64,000 nt of DNA from Geomonas oryzisoli (GTDB taxonomy: Bacteria > Desulfobacterota > Desulfuromonadia > Geobacterales > Geobacteraceae): contig NZ_CP076723.1 of NCBI RefSeq assembly GCF_018986915.1, positions 1,831,501-1,895,500 of the forward strand. Direction: 5' to 3'. The notes beneath the pieces are model-generated. The model was not told the origin of the DNA, ran no database searches, and saw only the letters and a list, made by a program, of their open reading frames with translations. Positions 58,401-64,000 of the stretch are shown piece by piece; positions within the stretch are counted from its first letter, which is position 1; each line of letters opens with the position of its first letter. A program made the translations under genes and the position numbers.

Positions 58401-59588
58401 GGTTCCCTGCTTGCGCACCTCGGCGGCGCGCAGGTCGCTGGCGCACCAGTACAGCGCCATCATGCGGAACAAGGCGTGCACCGGACTTTGGGCGGGGCGC
58501 TGCAGGGACGCCTCCAGGAGCTCCTTGCTGCTGCGTCCTCCCTGCCGTTCCGCGATCACCCCCTGCAGAACCTGGTACGCCTCCTGGTCCGGCCATTCCC
58601 TTTTGGAGGTAATGAAGTCACACAGTTGCGCCGCTTCATCGAGGTGTTTCGAGTCCTGCGTGGCGAGCAGGGCCAGGATGAAAAAGGGGCCGCTGCCGTC
58701 GTCGAGGTAGGCCTTTCTCTTGCCGGTCTCCTTGCGCAGGGCGGCCAGGGCGGCACGGAACAACTCCACGGAGCGGTCGTACCGGCCGCGCTGCAGCGCG
58801 CAGCAGGCGAGCACCGATATCTGGGCCGAACTGCAGCGTTCCGCAGCGGCGGCTTCGGCCTCGTCCGCGCGGTCCCGCGATAACAGCTCCAGGCAGTAGA
58901 TGTCGAGCAGGAAGGGGGGGGAGTCGGGACGGGCGGTCAGTTCGGCGAGCACGCGAAAGGGCGCATCCGCCGCGGTGAGCGATTCCCGTGCGAAGGTGAG
59001 GTGCGCCGCCAGTGCCGCTCCCTGCAAAACCATGGGGAGGGATCGGAACCACGCCTCGTCGAAGGGGTGGAAACAGACCGCGTTCAGGGGGTGACAACGC
59101 TGGGCTTCATAGGGGAACTGGCGCAGGTAACGTTCCGCGGCTTCCAGGGCCGCGCCGGCGTCCTTGCGGTAGACGCCGATGCGCACGTCGCGCAGGGCGT
59201 GGGCCGACAGCCGGTAGAAATTGCTTCCCCAGTTGGACACCATGGGGATCTCGGCGAGGATGGTGCGGACCATCTCCTCGAACCTGCCGTTCTCGATCGC
59301 CAGCAGCGTGGCCGCGTGCGCCACCTCGGGCGAACAGGAGATCCCTTCGCCGGTGTGGCGGACCAGGTCCCGGTTCTTCAATTCTTCCAGCAGTTCGGCG
59401 AGGACCAGGCCGGTGTAGCTCCGTCCCGGAGGTGCGGTGAGCCCGGCTTTCTTGACGATATTGAGGAGGACGTGCTTTGAGAGCGGTGCGTGAATGACGG
59501 ACAGAAGCTGGACGAGCGCCGACTGTTCCGGCGTGCAGCGGGCCAGGAGGTCATGCGGCTGCATCTGTGGTGTTGTGGGCCGAGTCAC
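55464..59588 (-). CDS. Large SNF2-family DEAD/DEAH helicase
   Basis: A 1374-residue ATP-dependent DNA translocase. The first 900 residues are not recognised: an all-helical, TPR-like region (about 110-400) followed by beta-rich segments, RLIWHFEEMRGFF and YESYVL-like. The ATPase lies in the last 450 residues. These carry Walker A in ACLADDMGLGKTVQALAQIL (about 940), DEAQ in IVLDEAQAIKN (about 1030), TGTPIENHLGELW, and lobe 2 with VFSQFVGHLEII and DRAHRIGQQRPV (about 1305). SNF2 proteins of this type typically have a SWIM domain near the N terminus; none is seen here. GTG at 59588 follows GAGG by seven bases. A family A repeat pair follows upstream. Confidence 0.9.
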   Translation of the reverse strand: MTRPTTPQMQPHDLLARCTPEQSALVQLLSVIHAPLSKHVLLNIVKKAGLTAPPGRSYTGLVLAELLEELKNRDLVRHTGEGISCSPEVAHAATLLAIENGRFEEMVRTILAEIPMVSNWGSNFYRLSAHALRDVRIGVYRKDAGAALEAAERYLRQFPYEAQRCHPLNAVCFHPFDEAWFRSLPMVLQGAALAAHLTFARESLTAADAPFRVLAELTARPDSPPFLLDIYCLELLSRDRADEAEAAAAERCSSAQISVLACCALQRGRYDRSVELFRAALAALRKETGKRKAYLDDGSGPFFILALLATQDSKHLDEAAQLCDFITSKREWPDQEAYQVLQGVIAERQGGRSSKELLEASLQRPAQSPVHALFRMMALYWCASDLRAAEVRKQGTLVQRLKDSGHRWIAREIEAAGAADVAEPAPGKAPIPLYRALAPVESWQSAISALLRLNSDEAAGAEGPQSRLIWHFEEMRGFFQITPREQKQTPTGKWSGGRNVALKRLAEDADSLDFLSSQDRLVCACIKKDRGAGYYNRESYVLDQDQAVPLMIGHPQVYLDAAASVRLELVHGEPEIQLTTEGEFLQLQFFPPFQQGQKLYLQKETPTRIKVYQARNEYTKISAIIGAGLKLPARAKDQALAAINSLAAVLTVHSDIGVDTAEQIPGDPTPHFHLLPYQAGLRLQLLVRPFRDAGPYFRPGAGGETVLAEIEGKRLQTRRDLKLEQERAAAALTQLTVLAEIEEIEGEWLVAATESALELLVQLQAQGESVRVSWPQGAGFKIKQTVGPGHCKLSVKQAKDYFELEGEVKVNEALALDLRQLVDLARGAQGRFVELGDGEFLALSSQLRRYLDDLAACADPHGAAFRFHPLASSLFEDFAAEAAEFQGDRYWQAQMKRLHEAEAYRPQLPGTLQAELRGYQVEGFNWLNRLSYWGVGACLADDMGLGKTVQALAQILSMAPQGPSLVVAPTSVCLNWESETARFAPTLNRIVYGGPKRSELLQGLKPLDLVICSYGLLQQDAELLEAVSWQAIVLDEAQAIKNMATKRSQAAMMLQGQFKMVATGTPIENHLGELWNVFRFINPGLLGSLKQFNVRYAAPIEKSEDKKARQRLKRLIQPFILRRTKNQVLEELPPRTEITIPVELGMEEAALYEAIRKSALDNLAGVDKVEGKGELHLKILAEIMRLRRACCNPRLVLPDSAIPSAKLAAFAEIVDELRENRHKALVFSQFVGHLEIIRDYLDRAGIPYQYLDGSTPAPQRKERVDAFQSGAGDLFLISLKAGGVGLNLTAADYVIHMDPWWNPAVEDQASDRAHRIGQQRPVTIYRLVAKGTIEEKIVGLHQQKRGLADSLLEESDLSGKVTVEELLALLRTGY

Positions 59589-59685
59589 CTGTTGACCTCA
59601 TAACTGGGGGGAGCGGGTGAGGGCGGTGCCGCGTTGGGCGCCGCCCGTTTTGTTACCCGATAAGTGACAAGCGTCCGCTGGTAAA

Positions 59686-59775
59686 AGTCCCCCTTTGCGA
59701 AGGGGGATTTAGGGGAATTTGCTTTCGGTTCGGGAGAGGCAAATCCCCCCCGCCCCCCTTCGCAAAGGGGGGAGT
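59686..59775. repeat. Inverted pair of family A repeats
   Basis: Left arm 59686-59722 (AGTCCCCCTTTGCGAAGGGG onward to AATTTGC) and right arm 59739-59775 (GCAAATCCCCCCC onward to GGGGGAGT) are inverted copies with a 16-base spacer. Both lie in the intergenic gap between the SNF2 helicase start and aguB. Confidence 0.8.
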
Positions 59776-59807
59776 GGCAGCGGAAGATTGTCGCCAATCA
59801 GGTTGTC

Positions 59808-60689
59808 TTAATCCCGGTAGCGCTTGACCAGGTCGCCGTAGGCGTCGATGCGGCGGTCGCGCAAAAAGGGCCAGATGCGGCGCACGTCCTCGCTGCGGCG
59901 CATGTCCAGATCGACCACGAGCAGTTCTTCCTCCTCGCCGGCACGGACCAGGAATTCCCCCTGGGGCCCGGCGGCGAAGCTGGAGCCCCAGAACTTGATC
60001 CCGGCGCCGGCGCCGCTCGGGTCCGCCTCGAAGCCGACCCGGTTCACGCTGACCACCGGGATGCCGTTGGCGACGGCATGGGCGCGCTGCACGGTGACCC
60101 AGGCATCGAGCTGGCGCTGCTGCTCGGCGGTCTCGTCGCGCGGGTCCCAGCCGATGGCGGTCGGGTAGATGAGGAGGTCGGCGCCGGCAAGCGCCATCAG
60201 GCGCGCCGCTTCCGGGTACCACTGGTCCCAGCAGACCAGCACGCCCAGTTTGCCGACCGATGTCTGGATCGGCTCGAAGCCGAGATCGCCGGGGGTGAAG
60301 TAGAACTTCTCGTAGAAGGCGGGGTCGTCCGGGATGTGCATTTTCCGGTACTTGCCGGCGATCGAGCCGTCCTTTTCCAGGACCACCGCGGTGTTGTGGT
60401 ACAGCCCGGGTGCGCGGCGCTCGAATAGGGAGGTCACGATCACCACGCCGAGCTCGCGGGCCAGGGCGCCGAAATGCTCGGTGGAGGGGCCGGGGATGGT
60501 TTCGGCGAGGTCGAAGCAGGCGGTATCCTCGGTCTGGCAGAAGTAGCTGCCGGTGTGCAGCTCCTGGAGGAGCACGAGCTGTGCTCCCTGGGCGGCGGCC
60601 TCGCGGATTTTTGCCGTGGTGGCGGCCACCATCTCGTCGCGCCCCGTGGTGAGGGCCTGCTGTACCAGGGCTACTTTCAGTTTGTTCAT
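59808..60689 (-). CDS. aguB: N-carbamoylputrescine amidase
   Basis: Hydrolyses N-carbamoylputrescine to putrescine, CO2 and ammonia in the cytoplasm. The 293-residue nitrilase-superfamily protein has the catalytic triad Glu43 (LLQELHTGSYF), Lys116 (GKYRKMHIPDD) and Cys153 (VLVCWDQWYPEAAR). The motif FYEKFYFTPGDLGF and the C-terminal GIKFWGSSFAAGPQGE are typical of the AguB branch. The gene follows aguA by 69 bases on the same strand, which confirms the pathway. No terminator separates it from the family A repeats downstream. Confidence 0.95.
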   Translation of the reverse strand: MNKLKVALVQQALTTGRDEMVAATTAKIREAAAQGAQLVLLQELHTGSYFCQTEDTACFDLAETIPGPSTEHFGALARELGVVIVTSLFERRAPGLYHNTAVVLEKDGSIAGKYRKMHIPDDPAFYEKFYFTPGDLGFEPIQTSVGKLGVLVCWDQWYPEAARLMALAGADLLIYPTAIGWDPRDETAEQQRQLDAWVTVQRAHAVANGIPVVSVNRVGFEADPSGAGAGIKFWGSSFAAGPQGEFLVRAGEEEELLVVDLDMRRSEDVRRIWPFLRDRRIDAYGDLVKRYRD

Positions 60690-60758
60690 GTTCTTCTCCG
60701 TCGTGTTGGTACGGTGGTGCTGCCGAAGGGGCGAATAATCATTCGCCCAGCCTTTATC

Positions 60759-61787
60759 CTACCTGAGCGTCCCCTTGGGCATCTGCATGGTGACGCAATG
60801 CAGCGACCCGTGCTGCAGGATAAGCGGCAGACAGTCGATCCCGATCACCTCGTATCCCGGGAACGCCTCGCCGACGGCCACCAGCGCGGCGGCATCCTTG
60901 CTGTCGTTATAGGTCGGCACCAGCACGGCGCCGTTGATCACCAGGAAGTTCGCGTAGGTAGCCGGCAGCCTCTGCCCCTCTTCGTCATACACCGCGGCGG
61001 GCCAGGGGAGGGGGATGGCGCGGTACGGACGGCCGCCGCGGGTGCGGAAGGCGAGGATCTCCTCTTCCATGGCCTTGAGCGCCGGGTAGTGCTCGTCTTC
61101 CGGATCGTCGCAGCGCACGTAGGCGATGGTGTCGTCCGGGCAGATGCGGGCCAGGGTATCGACGTGGGAATCGGTATCGTCGCCGGCCAGGTAGCCGTTG
61201 GATAACCACAGGAACCGGTCGCTGCCGAACAGGCCGTGCAGTTCCTCCTCGAGCTCCTCGCGGGTCAGGTGCGGATTGCGGTTGTCGTTCATCAGGCATT
61301 CTTCGGTGGTGAGTATGGTCCCCTTGCCGTCGCTCTCGATGCTCCCCCCTTCGAGGATCAAGCCAACCGTGTCCAGCGGGGCATTCCAGACACCCAGTGC
61401 CTGCAGTCGCTTGTTGATGCGGTTGTCGAGGTCGGAAGGGAACTTGAGGCCCCAGCCGTTGAAGCCGAAGTTCAAGAGCCGCGGCGCGCCGTCCTCCAGC
61501 ACCGTGATGGGACCGAAGTCCCTGGCCCAGGTGTCGTTGGTCTCGACGGGGAGAAGGCGTACCTGATCGAGGTCCGCTCCAGCTGCCTGAAGTTCCTCGC
61601 GGACCTGGTCGGGATCGTCGGCGGCGACGACCACCTTTTCGAACTGGCTTATGGCGCTCACGATCGCGGCAAAGACGGGGCGGACCTGGTCCAGGTAAGG
61701 GAACCAGTCGCTCTGCTCGTGCGGCCATGCCATCAGCACGCCGTCCTGGAGTTCCCACTCTGCCGGTAATCTTCTGTTCTGGTTCAC
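60759..61787 (-). CDS. aguA: Agmatine deiminase
   Basis: Converts agmatine to N-carbamoylputrescine and ammonia. The 342 residues belong to the guanidino-group-modifying family: RRLPAEWELQDGVLMAWPHE near the N terminus, TNDTWARDFGPI (substrate Asp), GFNGWGLKFPSD, LEGGSIESDGKG, DDTDSHVDTLARI with the catalytic His, and active-site Cys331 in GSLHCVTMQMPKG. Start is GTG at 61787, chosen because AGGAG lies five bases upstream. Together with aguB it makes putrescine from agmatine without ornithine; speA is not in the window. Confidence 0.95.
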   Translation of the reverse strand: MNQNRRLPAEWELQDGVLMAWPHEQSDWFPYLDQVRPVFAAIVSAISQFEKVVVAADDPDQVREELQAAGADLDQVRLLPVETNDTWARDFGPITVLEDGAPRLLNFGFNGWGLKFPSDLDNRINKRLQALGVWNAPLDTVGLILEGGSIESDGKGTILTTEECLMNDNRNPHLTREELEEELHGLFGSDRFLWLSNGYLAGDDTDSHVDTLARICPDDTIAYVRCDDPEDEHYPALKAMEEEILAFRTRGGRPYRAIPLPWPAAVYDEEGQRLPATYANFLVINGAVLVPTYNDSKDAAALVAVGEAFPGYEVIGIDCLPLILQHGSLHCVTMQMPKGTLR

Positions 61788-61841
61788 GTGATCTCCTGCT
61801 TCGACCGCCCTGCGGCCTGGATATTGGCGAACGAAAAAAGT

Positions 61842-61870
61842 AACATAGCGCGCGAAGCCAATCAAGTTAA
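61842..61870 (-). promoter_or_regulatory. Candidate promoter of aguA-aguB
   Basis: On the minus strand TTAACT and TATGTT are separated by 17 bases, about 55 bases before the GTG start of aguA. Confidence 0.4.
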
Positions 61871-61892
61871 ATGCTTTGAAAGAAAAGGGGGA

Positions 61893-61920
61893 TTGCTTCC
61901 ACCGCCGGTTCCTGTATGAT
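61893..61920 (+). promoter_or_regulatory. Sigma-70 promoter of nudC
   Basis: TTGCTT (61893-61898), 16-base spacer and TATGAT (61915-61920), 43 bases before the start codon. Confidence 0.55.
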
Positions 61921-61962
61921 GCACGCCAGCGCCGCATCCAGCTATGCAACAGGAGTCGAAGC

Positions 61963-62814
61963 ATGTCATATCCCGAGACCGTCAACCTCCCGTTCAACGG
62001 CGAGATCATCAGGACCAGGTTCACTCAGTTGAAGCCGGACTCCGTCAGCGCAGACGGTCCGGGTTACTGGGTTTTGCTGCAGGGAGACACGCTCTGGCTG
62101 CGCGAGGGCGACCTGCACCGCGGCGAGCTTCCGGAGCCGCTGGCCGACGCCGGGAAGGCGCTACGCTTCGGCGAGTGGGACGGCGCCCCGGTGCGCCTTC
62201 TCAGCCTCTCCAAGAGTGACGAGGTGCCGCAGGGGCTGCAGGCCGTGCCCTGGACCGAGCTCCCGGACCAGATCGCCACCCTGTACGGCGTCGCCCGCCA
62301 GATCCTCTACTGGGAGAAGTTGAGCCGTCACTGCTCGCGCTGCGGCAGCGGCGAGATGACCCGCATCGCGCCCACCTGGGGCAAGCGCTGCGGCGGCTGC
62401 GGACACGAGCACTACCCGCACATCCACCCCTGCGTCATCGTCCTGATCAGGAGGGGGGAGGAATTCCTGCTGGCCCGTAAACCCGAGTGGGCCGCCGGGC
62501 GCTACAGCCTGGTGGCCGGTTTCGTCGACTTCGGAGAGTCGCTGGAGGAGTGCGTGGCGCGCGAGGTGTTCGAGGAGACCGGGCTCACGGTACAGAACGT
62601 CCGCTACGTGGGGAGCCAGAACTGGCCGTTCCCGAGTCAGCTCATGGCCGGCTTCGTGGCCGATTATCGATCCGGCGAGATCGCGGTCGAGGAGGACGAG
62701 CTCGAAGACGCCCAGTGGTTCACGAAGGAACGCATGCCTCCCGCGCTTCCGCCCAAGCGCAGCATCGCCCGCTGGATCATCGACAACTTCGCGCTAAAAG
62801 ATACCGTCTCCTGA
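61963..62814 (+). CDS. nudC: NAD(+) diphosphatase / NADH pyrophosphatase
   Basis: Nudix hydrolase that cleaves NADH (and NAD-capped RNA in E. coli) to NMNH and AMP. The 283 residues start at ATG 61963 with AGGAG seven bases upstream. Features: the N-terminal domain, a zinc ribbon with CSRCGSG and CGGCGHEHYP, the Nudix box GFVDFGESLEECVAREVFEE followed by TGL, and the NudC signature SQNWPFPSQLM (usual form SQPWPFPxS; the Pro is Asn here). Divergent from aguA. Followed by a hairpin and a T-run. Confidence 0.95.
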   Translation: MSYPETVNLPFNGEIIRTRFTQLKPDSVSADGPGYWVLLQGDTLWLREGDLHRGELPEPLADAGKALRFGEWDGAPVRLLSLSKSDEVPQGLQAVPWTELPDQIATLYGVARQILYWEKLSRHCSRCGSGEMTRIAPTWGKRCGGCGHEHYPHIHPCVIVLIRRGEEFLLARKPEWAAGRYSLVAGFVDFGESLEECVAREVFEETGLTVQNVRYVGSQNWPFPSQLMAGFVADYRSGEIAVEEDELEDAQWFTKERMPPALPPKRSIARWIIDNFALKDTVS

Positions 62815-63116
62815 AAAAAATAATTAAAGTCCCGGGAGGTGTGGCCGATAGTATAAGCAACACCCCGGAACACACTCCTGGGTCTCCTTTTTAGGGGGGC
62901 GGATTCGAGACCGTCCCCCATTTTTTTGTCCTCGTTGCTCCCTTGCCGCGTACCTCCCTTTTGCTCCCGCGCCCCTCGGTGTCCCCGCTTCTTCCCCATT
63001 CTACGGTCCGCTTCCGGGTTTTAATCGTTTCCTGTGCATGGTGCTGTTGTGTTTGGTGTCTGTTTCTGCTAACTTGAACGGTCCGTTATTCGCGCACCCT
63101 TCCGGGAGAAGACGAC
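62815..63116. other. Gene-free interval after nudC
   Basis: A 302-base gap. It holds a possible terminator (62829-62893) and then a T/C-rich stretch with no recognised promoter, repeat or open frame until the TTG start at 63117. Confidence 0.5.
62829..62893 (+). terminator. Possible long imperfect terminator
   Basis: CCCGGGAGGTGT and ACACTCCTGGG can pair with one bulge and one G-U across a long loop, followed by TCTCCTTTTTAG. The loop is unusually large. Confidence 0.4.
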
Positions 63117-64000
63117 TTGATCGACATCATGGGCACCCCCCTGCTGAGGCACCTCTTCCAGATGCCTGCCGCGGGCATATACGCACTGGCGGACAAGGTG
63201 CACCTCTTCAACGGCTTCGAGCTGTGCAAGAGGAAACCGGTCCGCGGGTTGAGCTGGCACAAGGACGGCAGCGTCCTCGAGGTCGAGCTCCGTGATGCCG
63301 AGGTGTCCTGCCGCGTCACCCTTTCGCTGCTCCAGGGAGATTTTTCCAGCGCCTGCGACTGCGGCACCTGGAGTCCCCACGGCCGCTGTCCGCACCTGGT
63401 CGCCGCCCTGGCTACGGTCAAGAAGGCCCTGGCTCCCGCATCGTTCCCCATGCTGCAACTCCCGGCCGATTACCTGCAGGGGATCCGCGCCACCCTCGCG
63501 GCTGCGCCGGCACAGCCCGTTGCCGGGGAAGAGGGCGCGCCGATAACGGAGAGCGGGTACGCCCTGGTGCTGGACCGGGAACAGGGGGCGCTGCGCATGC
63601 GCCTCATGCTGGACCAGGTCCCGGTGGCGCTCTATGATGCGGCGCTCCCCGCGTCGATCCGGGAGTTCCTGCGGCTATTGAACTCTTCGGCGCTGCGCGG
63701 CCGTGCCGTCGAGGAGTTCCTGTCCCGGTTCCGGGGGCGGTTTCCCATCCTCTACCTTGCCGGTGACGAACCGGCGCCGCTTTGCTTCGACCCGTCGCTG
63801 CAGCGCTCCGTCATCTTGCACCTCGACCTGCGGGACGAGGAGATCCACGCCAAGCTCTCCCTCGAAGACGGAGTATCCCTCGACGACGAGCAGTCCTTCA
63901 TTCACCAGGGGTACTACTACGACCTGGGGCGCGGCATCATCCAGAAGGTCGACGATACCGCCACCCGCCTCTTCACGGAGTTGGGCCAGCGGCTGGCCCA
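63117..64000 (+). CDS. SWIM zinc-finger protein, N-terminal part (runs off the window; probable SNF2 helicase)
   Basis: An uninterrupted frame of 294 codons reaching the end of the window. The SWIM motif is explicit: Cys80-x-Cys82-x8-Cys91-x-His93 in ACDCGTWSPHGRCPHLVAAL. Upstream sequence, TPLLRHLFQMPAAGIYALADK, and the following beta-rich part (YALVLDREQGALRMRLML, ILYLAGDEPAPLCF) match the N-terminal region of bacterial SWIM/SNF2 helicases. Start is TTG at 63117 (GGGAG eight bases upstream) or the in-frame ATG at 63129. The ATPase part would lie beyond the window. It would be the second SNF2-type gene within 10 kb. Confidence 0.8.
   Translation, partial: MIDIMGTPLLRHLFQMPAAGIYALADKVHLFNGFELCKRKPVRGLSWHKDGSVLEVELRDAEVSCRVTLSLLQGDFSSACDCGTWSPHGRCPHLVAALATVKKALAPASFPMLQLPADYLQGIRATLAAAPAQPVAGEEGAPITESGYALVLDREQGALRMRLMLDQVPVALYDAALPASIREFLRLLNSSALRGRAVEEFLSRFRGRFPILYLAGDEPAPLCFDPSLQRSVILHLDLRDEEIHAKLSLEDGVSLDDEQSFIHQGYYYDLGRGIIQKVDDTATRLFTELGQRLA

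Noticed and set aside
55560-58883. An 1107-codon open frame antisense to the SNF2 helicase
   Set aside because: Composition (Leu/Gly/Val/His-rich, no motif) is typical of the complement of a high-GC gene; the minus-strand helicase has clear Walker motifs.

Overview
The window looks like a chromosomal segment of a high-GC Desulfuromonadota bacterium, most likely of the Geobacter/Geomonas/Citrifermentans group. This is inferred from a secreted multiheme c-type cytochrome with ten haem-binding motifs, several hybrid histidine kinases, an agmatine route to putrescine, a glycyl-radical enzyme with its activase, and an EI-Ntr homologue. No rRNA, tRNA, CRISPR array, phage or insertion-sequence transposase was seen. 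The window opens inside one gene and closes inside another.

Layout. 1-8.9 kb: glycosyltransferase, ferritin, a Lys/Ala-rich PPIC isomerase, PtsP, a TPR protein, an FAD oxidoreductase and two YtxH-type small proteins. 8.9-15.1 kb: purC and a membrane-anchored PpiD-like isomerase on the minus strand, then a plus-strand run of mreB, a glycosyltransferase and the heptose genes gmhA and gmhB, closed by a strong terminator (cell shape and LPS core). 15.1-18.8 kb: a 742-residue protein of unknown function with a dispersed repeat inserted in frame, a TauE/SafE permease and a convergent hypothetical gene. 18.9-23.7 kb: slyX, an aldo/keto reductase with a ferredoxin-like tail, and a radical-SAM activase next to a glycyl-radical enzyme whose residues fit trans-4-hydroxy-L-proline dehydratase (HypD).

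24.0-32.1 kb is a tightly coupled sensory operon: CheR-type methyltransferase, substrate-binding lipoprotein, a 1363-residue histidine kinase with four receiver domains, and a REC-PAS-kinase-REC protein. 32.5-34.9 kb: the multiheme cytochrome behind a structured leader, and a small secreted protein. 35.0-42.2 kb (minus strand): an SDR-like protein, a metalloprotease/beta-propeller/outer-membrane-barrel fusion, a MuiA-like protein, a DisA-type nucleotidyltransferase-like protein and a VOC protein. 42.5-46.4 kb: an unknown protein, a DASS transporter and an Rrf2 regulator, then a PfkB kinase.

46.4-50.7 kb: a second two-gene sensory operon on the minus strand. 50.9-55.3 kb: DMT and MFS transporters, a lipoprotein behind a perfect operator-like palindrome, and a CHASE3-GAF-GGDEF diguanylate cyclase. 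55.5-64 kb: a very large SNF2 helicase, aguA/aguB, nudC, and the start of a SWIM zinc-finger gene that runs off the end.

Two families of dispersed palindromic repeats punctuate the window. One forms a composite MITE/BIME-like element present twice in full (7014-7162 and 45357-45460), with partial copies at about 1.6 kb and inside the 742-residue reading frame.
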